Positions 53,138-61,877 of a stretch of 64,000 bases of DNA are shown piece after piece. The number at the start of each line of letters is the position of its first letter. Within the stretch, counting starts at the first letter, position 1. Made by a program: the position numbers and the translations under genes. Origin of the DNA: Polaromonas sp. JS666 (GTDB lineage Bacteria; Pseudomonadota; Gammaproteobacteria; Burkholderiales; Burkholderiaceae_C); contig NZ_FNHX01000002.1 in NCBI RefSeq assembly GCF_900103405.1, positions 128,496 through 192,495 on the forward strand. The letters are read 5' to 3'. Below the pieces are notes generated by a model. That model did not search any database. It was not told the DNA's origin and saw only the letters and a list, made by a program, of their open reading frames with translations.

Positions 53138-55045
53138 TCAGGCTTTTTGTGCGATGTCAGAGGCAATTTGCTGGGCAAACGCATCGAGAGGCATCACTCC
53201 AAGGTCTTTGTTACCCCGGGCGCGCACTGCAACGGATCCGGCTTCCTTCTCCTTGTCGCCCACGACCAGGATGTAAGGCAGCTTTTTCATCGAGTGCTCC
53301 CGTATTTTATACGTAATTTTCTCATTGCGCAGGTCCAGGTTGACCCTAAGCCCTTGATTTTGCAGCGTTTTGGCAACTTCCCGGGCATATTCGGCCTGGG
53401 AATCGGTGATATTGAGGACCGAAACCTGCTCGGGAGCCAGCCAGGTCGGCAGTGCGCCGGCGTGTTCCTCGATCAAAATCCCGATAAACCGCTCCAGGCT
53501 GCCCACAATCGCGCGGTGCAGCATCACCGGCCGGTGGCGGTTGCCATCCTCGCCGACGTATTCGGCATCCAGGCGCTCCGGCATCGAAAAATCGACCTGC
53601 ATGGTGCCGCACTGCCACTGGCGGCCTATGGCGTCTTTCAGCGTGTATTCGATCTTGGGGCCGTAAAACGCGCCGTCGCCGGGGGCGATCTCAAACTCGC
53701 AACCGGAGGCACGCAGGCTCTCCATCAGCGCATGCTCGGCCCTGTCCCAGCTTTCATCCGAGCCGATGCGCGCCTCGGGGCGCGTGGCGACCTTGTAGAT
53801 GATGTTCTTGAAGCCGAAGTCGGCGTACACCTTTTGCAGCAGGGTGGTGTAGTCCACGCATTCCTTGAGGATCTGGTCCTCGGTACAGAAAATATGGCCG
53901 TCGTCCTGCGTGAAGCCGCGCACGCGCATGATGCCGTGCAACCCGCCCGAAGGCTCGTTGCGGTGGCACTGGCCGAATTCGCCGTAGCGTAGCGGCAGGT
54001 CGCGGTAGCTCTTGATGCCCTGCTTGAAGATCAGGATGTGGCCGGGGCAGTTCATGGGCTTGAGCGCGTACTCTCGCTTTTCGCTCTCGGTCGTGAACAT
54101 GTTGTCGCGGTATTTGTCCCAGTGGCCGGTTTTTTCCCACAGCGTCTTGTCGATGATCTGCGGACCCTTTACCTCCTGGTAGCCGTTGTCCTGGTAGACC
54201 CTGCGCATGTACTGCTCCACGCCTTGCCAGACCGTCCAGCCCTTGGGGTGCCAGAACACCAGGCCGGGCGCATGGTCATCGATGTGGAACAGGTCCAGTT
54301 CCTTGCCGAGCTTGCGGTGGTCGCGTTTTTCGGCCTCCTCCAGCATCGTCAGATATTGCTGGAGTTCATCCTTGGTGGCCCAGGCCGTACCGTAAACGCG
54401 CTGCAGCATCTCGTTGCGGTGGTCGCCGCGCCAGTAGGCGCCGGCTACCTTCATGAGCTTGAAAAATTTGAGCTTGCCCGTGCTGGGCACGTGGGGGCCG
54501 CGGCACAGATCCTCGAAAGCGCCCTCACGATAGAGCGACACGTCCTCATTGGCGGGGATGCTGGCGATGATCTCGGCCTTGTAGTGCTCGCCTATGCTCT
54601 TGAAGTAGGCCACGGCCTCATCGCGCGGCAGCACGCGGCGCGTCACCGGCTCGTCCTTGGCGGCAAGCTCCGTCATGCGTTTTTCGATCGCGGCCAGGTC
54701 TTCCGGCGTGAACGGGCGCTTGTACGAAAAATCGTAGAAAAAGCCGTTTTCAATCACCGGGCCAATGGTGACCTGCGCATCCGGGAACAACTCCTTCACG
54801 GCATAGGCCAGCAAGTGGGCCGTGGAGTGGCGGATCATCTCCAGCCCGTCGGCATCCTTGGCTGTGATGATGGAAACCGCGCTGTCCTTGGCGATCAGGT
54901 AGCTGGTGTCCACCACCTTGCCGTCGACCTTGCCGCCCAGGGCGGCTTTGGCCAAGCCGGCGCCTATCGAGGCGGCGACTTCGGCGACCGTGACGGCTTG
55001 CGGATATTCGCGCTTGGAGGCATCGGGGAGCGTGATCTGAATCAT
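53138..55045 (-). CDS. thrS: Threonyl-tRNA synthetase
   Basis: A 635-residue class II synthetase: TGS domain (1-62), editing domain with [18 protein letters not shown] (HxxxH), catalytic core with [12 protein letters not shown] (zinc Cys) and [22 protein letters not shown], and a C-terminal anticodon-binding domain ([16 protein letters not shown]). It heads the thrS-infC-rpmI-rplT region. A leader peptide and terminator precede it. Confidence 0.98.
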   Translation of the reverse strand: MIQITLPDASKREYPQAVTVAEVAASIGAGLAKAALGGKVDGKVVDTSYLIAKDSAVSIITAKDADGLEMIRHSTAHLLAYAVKELFPDAQVTIGPVIENGFFYDFSYKRPFTPEDLAAIEKRMTELAAKDEPVTRRVLPRDEAVAYFKSIGEHYKAEIIASIPANEDVSLYREGAFEDLCRGPHVPSTGKLKFFKLMKVAGAYWRGDHRNEMLQRVYGTAWATKDELQQYLTMLEEAEKRDHRKLGKELDLFHIDDHAPGLVFWHPKGWTVWQGVEQYMRRVYQDNGYQEVKGPQIIDKTLWEKTGHWDKYRDNMFTTESEKREYALKPMNCPGHILIFKQGIKSYRDLPLRYGEFGQCHRNEPSGGLHGIMRVRGFTQDDGHIFCTEDQILKECVDYTTLLQKVYADFGFKNIIYKVATRPEARIGSDESWDRAEHALMESLRASGCEFEIAPGDGAFYGPKIEYTLKDAIGRQWQCGTMQVDFSMPERLDAEYVGEDGNRHRPVMLHRAIVGSLERFIGILIEEHAGALPTWLAPEQVSVLNITDSQAEYAREVAKTLQNQGLRVNLDLRNEKITYKIREHSMKKLPYILVVGDKEKEAGSVAVRARGNKDLGVMPLDAFAQQIASDIAQKA

Positions 55046-55075
55046 GGGATGAATTTTTGGGAAAAATGGGAAAAC

Positions 55076-55102
55076 AAAAAAGCGCGGAACATGCCGCGCT
55101 TT
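55076..55102 (-). terminator. Attenuator terminator upstream of thrS
   Basis: On the minus strand AAAGCGCGG pairs perfectly with CCGCGCTTT around CATGTT and continues into Ts (TTTTTTG). It lies only 31 bp before the thrS start and 64 bp after a threonine-rich leader frame, so it would stop thrS transcription conditionally. Confidence 0.82.
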
Positions 55103-55165
55103 GATGGAGAAGTATTTGGAGGTTAGCTATGAATTATGTAGCAAATAATCACCGAGGGGTGCGGA

Positions 55166-55219
55166 CTAGCGCCCTGGATGACTCCAGAAAACGGACGAGG
55201 TCGTAGTTCGCGGTGTCAT
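55166..55219 (-). CDS. Threonine-rich leader peptide (thrS attenuator)
   Basis: An ATG at 55219 opens MTPRTTTSSVFWSHPGR, 17 residues, ending in TAG at 55166. Four of the first seven codons are Thr (ACA, ACT, ACG, ACC), and a purine-rich AGGAAGGA lies about 11 bases upstream. A strong terminator follows at 55076-55102, directly ahead of thrS. Transcription attenuation by stalling at Thr codons is the straightforward reading. Enterobacterial thrS is instead controlled by translational feedback. Confidence 0.65.
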   Translation of the reverse strand: MTPRTTTSSVFWSHPGR

Positions 55220-55323
55220 AACCCGAACGATCCTTCCTGTTTCCAGTTTGATTGATTGCATGCGCGTATTTTACGGCAGGTTGCCGGGGGGCCGCCCGCC
55301 AGGCCTATCGGGCGGGTGAAGTG

Positions 55324-55503
55324 CTATTGCGGCGAGCTGGGCGGCAAAAAGCCCAGGCCCAGGCAACGCGGGCATTCGGTGATGACGGTCTGCTTCTCGA
55401 CCTCGAAGTGTTCGTTGATGTTTTCGCTCTCGATGCGCAGTTCACCGGAACCCTCGCAATCGGGACAGGAAATACGCTTGAAACCCACGGTTAAGTCCGA
55501 CAC
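55324..55503 (-). CDS. Small zinc-ribbon protein with two CxxC motifs (59 residues)
   Basis: A GTG at 55503 with GGAGGGG five bases upstream starts VSDLTVGFKRISCPDCEGSG, and the protein ends in CPRCLGLGFLPPSSPQ. CPDCEGSG (residues 13-20) and CPRCLGLG (44-51) form a DnaJ-like CxxCxGxG pair separated by an acidic helix (about 22-40). This predicts one zinc site. It is too short to be a DnaJ or DksA and is not assigned to a family. It is on the same strand upstream of the thrS leader. Confidence 0.7.
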   Translation of the reverse strand: MSDLTVGFKRISCPDCEGSGELRIESENINEHFEVEKQTVITECPRCLGLGFLPPSSPQ

Positions 55504-55575
55504 GGCAGCCCCTCCAGTTGATGTTCAAAGTCGTGTTTTATGTAACAAACATCACTCTACGCCAAAAAGCAGCCG

Positions 55576-55614
55576 CAAAAAAGCCCGGACAGGCCCTAAG
55601 TTCCTGTCCGGGCT
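55576..55614 (-). terminator. Terminator of aceA
   Basis: AGCCCGGACAGG pairs perfectly over 12 bases with CCTGTCCGGGCT and is followed by six Ts on the minus strand, 56 bp after the aceA stop. Confidence 0.93.
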
Positions 55615-55670
55615 GAAAGCTGCGCCCGTGAAGGCTCCAGCGTCTGGGTAATCGTTGGAATGAAGCCAGT

Positions 55671-56990
55671 TCAGTGGAACTGCTCTTCTTCGGTGGAACC
55701 GGTCAGCGCGGTCACGCTGGACTTGCCGCCCTGGATCACCGTGGTGACTTCGTCGAAGTAGCCGGTGCCGACTTCCTGCTGATGCGACACAAAGGTGTAG
55801 CCGCGGTCGCGCGCCGCGAACTCGGGCTCCTGCACCTTCTCGACATAGGCCGACATGCCGCGTTTGACGTAGTCCTGGGCCAGGTCGAACATGTTGAACC
55901 ACATCGAATGGATGCCGGCCAGGGTGATGAACTGGTATTTGTAGCCCATCGCGCCCAGCTCCTTCTGGAACTTGGCAATGGTCGCGTCGTCGAGGTTTTT
56001 CTTCCAGTTGAAGGACGGCGAGCAGTTGTAGGCCAGCAATTTTCCGGGGTGCACCTTGTGCACGGCCTCGGCAAACTTCCTGGCGAACTCCAGGTCGGGC
56101 GTGCCGGTTTCGCACCACACCAGGTCGGCGTAGTGGGCGTAGGCGATGGCGCGGCTGATGGCTTGGTCAATGCCTTTTTTCGTCTTGTAGAAGCCTTCGG
56201 ACGTGCGCTCGCCGGTGATGAAAGGCTTGTCGTTTTCATCGTAATCGCTGGTCAGCAGGTCGGCCGCTTCGGCGTCGGTGCGGGCAATCACCAGCGTGGG
56301 CACGCCGCAGACGTCGGCAGCCATACGGGCTGCCACGAGTTTTTGCACGGCTTCAGCCGTAGGCACCAACACCTTGCCGCCCATGTGGCCGCATTTCTTG
56401 ACCGAGGCGAGCTGGTCTTCCCAGTGCACACCGGCGGCGCCGGCCTTGATCATGGCCTTCATCAGTTCGAAGGCGTTGAGCACGCCGCCGAAACCGGCTT
56501 CGGCATCGGCCACGATGGGCGCGAAGTTGTCGATATAACCCTTGTCGCCGGCGTCTATGCCCTTGGAGTGCTGGATCTCGTCGGCCCGGCGGAAGGTGTT
56601 GTTGATGCGCTCAACCACGGTGGGCACGGAGTCGACGGGGTACAGCGACTGGTCGGGGTACATGGAGGCGTAGCTGTTGTTGTCGGCGGCGACTTGCCAG
56701 CCCGAGAGGTAAATGGCTTTGACGCCGGCCTTGACCTGCTGCATGGCCTGGCCGCCCGTGAGCGCGCCCAGGCAGTTCACATAAGGCTCGTTGTTGACCA
56801 GGTTCCAGAGTTTTTCGGCACCGCGGCGTGCCAGCGTGTGCTCAATCGGGAAGGAACCGCGCAGGCGCACCACGTCGGCCGCGCTGTAACCGCGCTTGAT
56901 GCCCTTCCAGCGGGGGTTGGTGGCCCATTCTTTTTCGAGGGCGGAAATCTGCTGGTCGCGGCTCAGTTGTTCAGTCAGGGTTTGTGGCAT
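55671..56990 (-). CDS. aceA: Isocitrate lyase
   Basis: This glyoxylate-shunt enzyme splits isocitrate to glyoxylate and succinate. The 439-residue protein has the active loop KKCGHMGGK (198-206, Cys200), GWQVAADNN, and [16 protein letters not shown]. The ATG at 56990 with GGAGCC upstream is the family start. It makes acetate and PHB-derived acetyl-CoA usable for growth. The promoter region carries two palindromic operators. Confidence 0.97.
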   Translation of the reverse strand: MPQTLTEQLSRDQQISALEKEWATNPRWKGIKRGYSAADVVRLRGSFPIEHTLARRGAEKLWNLVNNEPYVNCLGALTGGQAMQQVKAGVKAIYLSGWQVAADNNSYASMYPDQSLYPVDSVPTVVERINNTFRRADEIQHSKGIDAGDKGYIDNFAPIVADAEAGFGGVLNAFELMKAMIKAGAAGVHWEDQLASVKKCGHMGGKVLVPTAEAVQKLVAARMAADVCGVPTLVIARTDAEAADLLTSDYDENDKPFITGERTSEGFYKTKKGIDQAISRAIAYAHYADLVWCETGTPDLEFARKFAEAVHKVHPGKLLAYNCSPSFNWKKNLDDATIAKFQKELGAMGYKYQFITLAGIHSMWFNMFDLAQDYVKRGMSAYVEKVQEPEFAARDRGYTFVSHQQEVGTGYFDEVTTVIQGGKSSVTALTGSTEEEQFH

Positions 56991-57341
56991 GGTGGGCTCC
57001 TTGAAGTTGAAAGAATTGAAGAAGAGAAAAAGTGGTGACTGCGATGGACTCACTTTAAGTCTTCTACAAGACTTTGTGAAGCTCTTATGTCTTATATAAG
57101 ACAAAAATAAAATTCAACAAAATCAAAGAACTATCAATAAAATATCGCAATACAAAATCATATTTCTCGGATTGAGAAATATTTCCGCAGCGCAGCATTT
57201 ATGATTTTTGTATTGTGAAATTAATTTATTGGATCGTGAAATATCCGGCGCCGCCCGCGCAGGGCGGAACGGCGCGGCAGCAGCGCGGTTGAGTCAGGAG
57301 CAAAGAGGGGTCCGGCGCGCTTGCAGCAGGCGCCCTGGAGT
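56991..57341. promoter_or_regulatory. aceA control region with tandem operators
   Basis: A 351-bp gap with unusually AT-rich DNA. AAGTCTT-CTAC-AAGACTT (57057-57074, perfect 7-bp arms) and TGTCTTATATAAGACA (57088-57103, perfect palindrome) share the GTCTT/AAGAC half-site, and their centres are 30 bp apart. Further upstream ATATTTCTC/GAGAAATAT (57160-57182, 9-bp arms) is nested in CAATACAAAATCATA (57148-57162) and its near-complement (57200-57215). No gene is seen here. Confidence 0.68.
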
Positions 57342-57755
57342 TCAGGTTTGGCGGCCGGCGCGGTGCAGCACCCAGTCACCGCCGGCAATGACGGGCTTGC
57401 CCCGGGTGCGCTCCAACGAAATTTCATAGAGCACGCACAGCAGTTCGCGCGGGGGCATGGTGTCCAGTTGCACCGCCACTTCGCACTTGGTGTATTCACC
57501 GGTTTGCTGCGGCCAGACCTCTTCGATCTCATCGAGCACCCGCTCCAACTCGGGGCTGACGGCATAGACCTCGCCATGCACAACACCCGTCCCGCCCAGC
57601 ACCAGGCCCGGGTAGCTTCCCAGGTGATGCAGGACGCCGGCCACCTGGGCCCGCCCCACCCACTGCGGCGCGGGCCGCAGGCGGTTGATGTCACGCTCCT
57701 CCCCCTTGCGCAGGGTGCCGTAAACAAAAACATGGCGGGTGGCGGAAGGTGTCAT
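57342..57755 (-). CDS. Gamma-glutamylcyclotransferase-like (AIG2/GGCT) protein
   Basis: A 137-residue GGCT-fold protein. The N-terminal VFVYGTLRKGEERD is the substrate loop, and the catalytic Glu is in VLDEIEEVW. Family members form 5-oxoproline from gamma-glutamyl compounds; bacterial YtfP-like members are poorly defined. Upstream of aceA but separated by 351 bp. Confidence 0.9.
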   Translation of the reverse strand: MTPSATRHVFVYGTLRKGEERDINRLRPAPQWVGRAQVAGVLHHLGSYPGLVLGGTGVVHGEVYAVSPELERVLDEIEEVWPQQTGEYTKCEVAVQLDTMPPRELLCVLYEISLERTRGKPVIAGGDWVLHRAGRQT

Positions 57756-57894
57756 CGCGTGAAGCCCTGGGTATCGGAAGGCGGGGAAATTCGGTCCTCA
57801 AAACTAAGGCATGATTCCGGCCTGCGTCGGCATCCCCTGCCGGCCCATGCAACCGACGGGCCGCAGGGCCGCTGCAACAGGAACTCCCAGTTTA

Positions 57895-58842
57895 ATGAAC
57901 CGCATTGTGGCTTACGCCTGTCTCGGGCTCAGCATGTCCTTGGTGGGCAGCTATGTGGCGCTGTCCAAGCCACTGGTCGCCGCCCTGCCCGTCTTTTTGC
58001 TCGCCTGGCTGCGTTTTGGCATAGGAGGAGCAGCCATGCTGCGATGGCTCAAAAAGCCGGCTGGAGAGGCTCCCATGAGCCGGCAGACCACCCGCCTGCT
58101 GTTCCTGGAGTCCTTCCTGGGCAACTTCCTGTTTTCCATTTGCATGCTGTTCGGCGTGAGCATGACCAGCGCCGTCGCGGCCGGCGTGATCATGGCCTCC
58201 ATCCCGGCCGCCGTCGCGCTCATGAGCTGGCTCTTCCTGCGCGAGCGCATCAGCCTGCGGGTATGGGGCGCGGTCGCCTGTGCCGTGGTCGGCATCGCGC
58301 TGGTGTCGCTGGCCAAAAATCCAGCGGCGGGGCACGCCGCAGCGGGGCCGCAAAGCGGACTGGCGCCAAGCTACGCTTGGCTGGGCAACCTGTTGCTGGT
58401 GGGCGCTGTCCTGTGCGAGGCCTTCTATGCGGTGATCGGCAAGAAGCTGACCGGTGTGCTGAGCCCCAAACGCATTTCGGCCCTGATCAACCTCTGGGGT
58501 TTTGCGCTCGTCACGCCGCTGGGCCTGTGGGCGGCCTTGCGTTTTGACTTCGGCGGAGTCGCGCCTACCCTCTGGCTGTTGCTGGTGTTTTATTCGCTGG
58601 CCGCCAGCGTCTGGACGGTGTGGCTCTGGATGACAGGCCTCAAAACCATCCCGGCCAACGAAGCCGGCGTGTTTGCCGTACTGCTGCCCATCAGCGCCGC
58701 CGCGGTCGGCGTCATGGTGCTGGGCGAAACACTGAACCCCACCCAGATCGGCGCCTTCGGCATCGCGCTGGCCGGCGTGGTGCTGGCTACTTTGCCGGGA
58801 CGGGGTCTGGAAAAGCCTGCTCCGGTCGAGCCGCCGCACTGA
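57895..58842 (+). CDS. DMT superfamily (EamA) exporter
   Basis: A 315-residue ten-helix transporter in two EamA repeats: MNRIVAYACLGLSMSLVGSY opens repeat 1 and AFGIALAGVVLATLPG closes repeat 2. Substrate is unknown. The ATG at 57895 gives a standard N-terminus. Its last 56 bp overlap the 3' end of potI on the other strand, an unusually long tail-to-tail overlap. Confidence 0.9.
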   Translation: MNRIVAYACLGLSMSLVGSYVALSKPLVAALPVFLLAWLRFGIGGAAMLRWLKKPAGEAPMSRQTTRLLFLESFLGNFLFSICMLFGVSMTSAVAAGVIMASIPAAVALMSWLFLRERISLRVWGAVACAVVGIALVSLAKNPAAGHAAAGPQSGLAPSYAWLGNLLLVGAVLCEAFYAVIGKKLTGVLSPKRISALINLWGFALVTPLGLWAALRFDFGGVAPTLWLLLVFYSLAASVWTVWLWMTGLKTIPANEAGVFAVLLPISAAAVGVMVLGETLNPTQIGAFGIALAGVVLATLPGRGLEKPAPVEPPH

Positions 58843-59677
58843 TTTCGCGGTCCAGCCGCTTTTGCCGGCGCATCACATAAATGCTGTAGCTGATGATGCC
58901 CAGCGACACCACCGTGATCAGGATCGTCGCCGCCGCGTAAATCGACGGGTTCACGCCGCGGCGGGCGTAGCTGAAGATCACCTGCGGCAGGGTCGTCACG
59001 CCCGGGCCCGACAAAAACTCCGAAATCACCACATCGTCGAACGAGAGCGTGAACGTCAGCAGCCAGGCCGACACCAGAGCCGGCGCGATGTTGGGCAGGG
59101 TCACCAGGAAAAACACCTGCATGGGCCGGCAGCCCAGGTCCATGGCGGCCTCCTCGAGGGTGCGGTCCATTTCGCTCAGGCGCGACTGGACCACCACGGT
59201 CGCGTAGGCCATGCCCAGCAAGGTGTGGCCGGTCACGATGGTGATGAAGCCGCGGTCAGGCCAGCCCACGGCGCGCTGCACCGCCACCATCAGCAGCAGC
59301 AGAGACAGCCCGATGATGACCTCGGGCATGACCAGGGGCGCGTTGACCAGCCCGTAAAACAGGGTGCGCCCAGTAAAACGCAGGTAGCGCACCAGCACAA
59401 AGGCTGCAAAGGTTCCCAGCACCACCGACAGCGTGCCGGTGATCAGCGCCACCTTGAGCGACAGGAAGAAACCTTCGACCAGCCGCGAGTCCGCCAGCAA
59501 TGCCTCGTACCAGCGCGTGGAAAAGCCGGTGAAAACACCGTCCTGCCGCGTGCTGTTGAAAGAAAAGACGATGAGAAAAAACAGTGGGATGTAAAGAAAG
59601 AGGTAGACCAGCCCCATCCAGAGCCGACCCACGTTGTTTTCCACCAGCCGCGAAAAAAACCTTAGGCTGAGTTTCAT
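58787..59677 (-). CDS. potI: Putrescine/spermidine ABC transporter permease (PotI/PotC-like)
   Basis: A 296-residue inner-membrane permease with six helices. The EAA loop EAAMDLGCRPMQVFFLVTLP contacts the ATPase. FSFNSTRQDGVFTGFSTRWYEALL is typical of PotC/PotI. It follows PotH with 1 bp between. Last gene of a potFGHI operon. Confidence 0.94.
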   Translation of the reverse strand: MKLSLRFFSRLVENNVGRLWMGLVYLFLYIPLFFLIVFSFNSTRQDGVFTGFSTRWYEALLADSRLVEGFFLSLKVALITGTLSVVLGTFAAFVLVRYLRFTGRTLFYGLVNAPLVMPEVIIGLSLLLLMVAVQRAVGWPDRGFITIVTGHTLLGMAYATVVVQSRLSEMDRTLEEAAMDLGCRPMQVFFLVTLPNIAPALVSAWLLTFTLSFDDVVISEFLSGPGVTTLPQVIFSYARRGVNPSIYAAATILITVVSLGIISYSIYVMRRQKRLDREISAAARPEQAFPDPVPAK

Positions 59678-59678
59678 C

Positions 59679-60623
59679 TCAGTGCCCTCCCCGCGCGCCG
59701 CGGTCGCTGCTGGAGCGGTAATAAAACGCCAGCGGCACCAGGATCAGCAAAATCATCACCACCGCGAGCGCCGACGCGCGCGGCCAGTTGTTGCTGCTGA
59801 ACATCTCGTCCCAGACCACGCGGCCAATCATGATGTTTTCGGCGCCGCCCAGTAGCGAGGGGATCACGAACTCGCCGACGCTGGGAATGAACACCAGCAT
59901 GGAGCCGGCCACGATGCCCGACTTGCTGAGCGGCACGGTGATCAGCCAGAAGGCCTTCCAGGCGCTGGCGCCCAGGTCGTGCGCGGCTTCCAGCAGGCGA
60001 AAATCCATCTTCACCAGGTTGGCATAGAGCGGCAGGATCATGAAGGGGCAGTACACATAGGTCATGCCCACCAGCATGGAGACGTCGGTATAGAGCATCA
60101 CCATGGGCTCCTGGATGATGCCCAGCGACAGCAGCAGGTTGTTGAGCACACCCTGGTCGGCCAGTATGCCCTTCCAGGCGTAGACACGCAGCAGGAAAGA
60201 CGTCCAGAACGGCAGCATCACCAGCATCAGCAAGGCCGGGCGTATCGAGGGCCGCGAGCGCGCGATGAAGTAGGCAAAGGGATAGCCTATGACCAGGCAG
60301 GACAGCGTGGTCAGCAAGGCGTACTTCAGCGAGGTCTTGTAAGCCTCCATGTAGATGGTGTTGCCGAAGCCGCCCACGGCGTCCTGCGCGTTGTCGATGA
60401 AGATGGACGCGTAGTTGTTGTAGCGCAGCAGGACGTGCCAGGAGCCCTTCACCGTCTCTATCAGCGGCGCAAAAGGATCAACGCCGCCCCCCATGTCCGT
60501 CACGCTGATGCGTAGCAGGATCAGGAAAGGCAGCACAAAAAACAGCAGCAGCCAGACATAGGGCACGGCGATCACGAAGCGCCGCCCGAGGTTGAGCTGA
60601 AGCCAGGAGGGGATGTTGTTCAT
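59679..60623 (-). CDS. potH: Putrescine/spermidine ABC transporter permease (PotH/PotB-like)
   Basis: A 314-residue six-helix permease: RFVIAVPYVWLLLFFVLPFLILLRIS at the start, then SCLVIGYPFAYFIARS, and the EAA loop EAAHDLGASAWKAFWLITVP. It pairs with PotI. The ATG at 60623 is followed directly by the PotH/PotB-type N-terminus. Confidence 0.94.
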   Translation of the reverse strand: MNNIPSWLQLNLGRRFVIAVPYVWLLLFFVLPFLILLRISVTDMGGGVDPFAPLIETVKGSWHVLLRYNNYASIFIDNAQDAVGGFGNTIYMEAYKTSLKYALLTTLSCLVIGYPFAYFIARSRPSIRPALLMLVMLPFWTSFLLRVYAWKGILADQGVLNNLLLSLGIIQEPMVMLYTDVSMLVGMTYVYCPFMILPLYANLVKMDFRLLEAAHDLGASAWKAFWLITVPLSKSGIVAGSMLVFIPSVGEFVIPSLLGGAENIMIGRVVWDEMFSSNNWPRASALAVVMILLILVPLAFYYRSSSDRGARGGH

Positions 60624-60660
60624 CGCCGGGAATTGAATCGTTGAGGCCTGTGGGCTGCGC

Positions 60661-61767
60661 CTACTGCGTCAGCACCACCGGCGCGGAGCCGTCCCACCAG
60701 AAGAACACCTGGTCGTCCCAGGTGATCGTGTCGCTGTCGTGGCGCGTGGTGTTGGTCTCGGTGATCTTGAGGGTACGCCCTCCGGCCGCTTCCACGATGA
60801 AGGTGTTGTAGCTGCCGAAATAGGCAATCTCGCGCACCTTGCCGGTGAACAGGTTGCTGCCGACCCCAGGCGGGCGGGCCTTGGCGATATGGATCTTCTC
60901 GGGCCGCACCGCGATGGCCACCGCCATGCCCAGCGTGCCGCTGATGCCGTGCCCCACGCTCACCACGCCCTGGTCGGTGGTGACTTCGCAGCGGTCGGCC
61001 TCGTCCAGCGTGAGCTCACCTTCCAGCATATTGACGTTGCCGATAAAGTCGGCCACAAAACGGCAATTGGGGTGCTCGTAGATTTCCTTGGGCGTGCCGA
61101 CCTGCAGCACCCGGCCATGGCTCATCACGGCGATACGGGAAGCCATGGCCATGGCTTCCTCCTGGTCGTGCGTGACCATGACGCAGGTCACGCCCACCGA
61201 CTCAAGAATATTGACAAGTTCGAACTGCGTGCGTTCTCGCAGCTTTTTGTCCAGCGCGCCCAGGGGTTCGTCGAGCAAAAGCAGCTGGGGGCGCTTGGCC
61301 AGGCTGCGCGCCAGGGCCACACGCTGCTGCTGGCCGCCCGAGAGCTGGTGTGGCTTGCGTTTGGCGAAGGCCTCGAGTTGGACCAGCTTGAGCATCTCCT
61401 GCACGCGGGCTTCGATCTCGGGCTTGGGCATGCCTTCGCGCTTGAGGCCGAAGGCGATGTTGTCCCAGACCGTCAGGTGCGGAAACAGCGCATACGACTG
61501 GAACATCATGTTGATGGGCCGCTCGTAGGGCGGGAAGGACGCGATGTCCACGCCGTCCAGGAAGACCGCGCCGGAGGTTGGTTTTTCAAAACCCGCCAGC
61601 ATGCGCAGCAGGGTCGACTTGCCGCAGCCGGAACTGCCCAGCAGTGCGAAGATTTCACCCTTGTGGATGGACAGCGAGACATCATCGACCGCTGCCACGC
61701 CATCAAAGCGCTTGACCAGCTGGTCGGTCCGCAAAAACCCGTCGCCGGCCGAGAGAGGTAGATTCAT
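60661..61767 (-). CDS. potG: Polyamine ABC transporter ATP-binding protein (PotG/PotA-like)
   Basis: A 368-residue ATPase with Walker [10 protein letters not shown] (44-52), signature LSGGQQQR, Walker [13 protein letters not shown] and a C-terminal TOBE domain. [19 protein letters not shown] leads in. It powers import through PotH/PotI; no second ATPase gene is present. Confidence 0.95.
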   Translation of the reverse strand: MNLPLSAGDGFLRTDQLVKRFDGVAAVDDVSLSIHKGEIFALLGSSGCGKSTLLRMLAGFEKPTSGAVFLDGVDIASFPPYERPINMMFQSYALFPHLTVWDNIAFGLKREGMPKPEIEARVQEMLKLVQLEAFAKRKPHQLSGGQQQRVALARSLAKRPQLLLLDEPLGALDKKLRERTQFELVNILESVGVTCVMVTHDQEEAMAMASRIAVMSHGRVLQVGTPKEIYEHPNCRFVADFIGNVNMLEGELTLDEADRCEVTTDQGVVSVGHGISGTLGMAVAIAVRPEKIHIAKARPPGVGSNLFTGKVREIAYFGSYNTFIVEAAGGRTLKITETNTTRHDSDTITWDDQVFFWWDGSAPVVLTQ

Positions 61768-61877
61768 GAACAGGATTTCCTGCCTTCATCAAAATGAAAA
61801 AAAGCTGTGCACACAACACATTGCATGCACAGCCGGGTTCACACTGAAATCAGCGCTTGCCAGGGATCAGTAAAACG

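Noticed and set aside
55252-55494. 80-codon plus-strand frame upstream of thrS
   Set aside because: It is antisense to the two-CxxC gene, which has a better start, ribosome site and motif.
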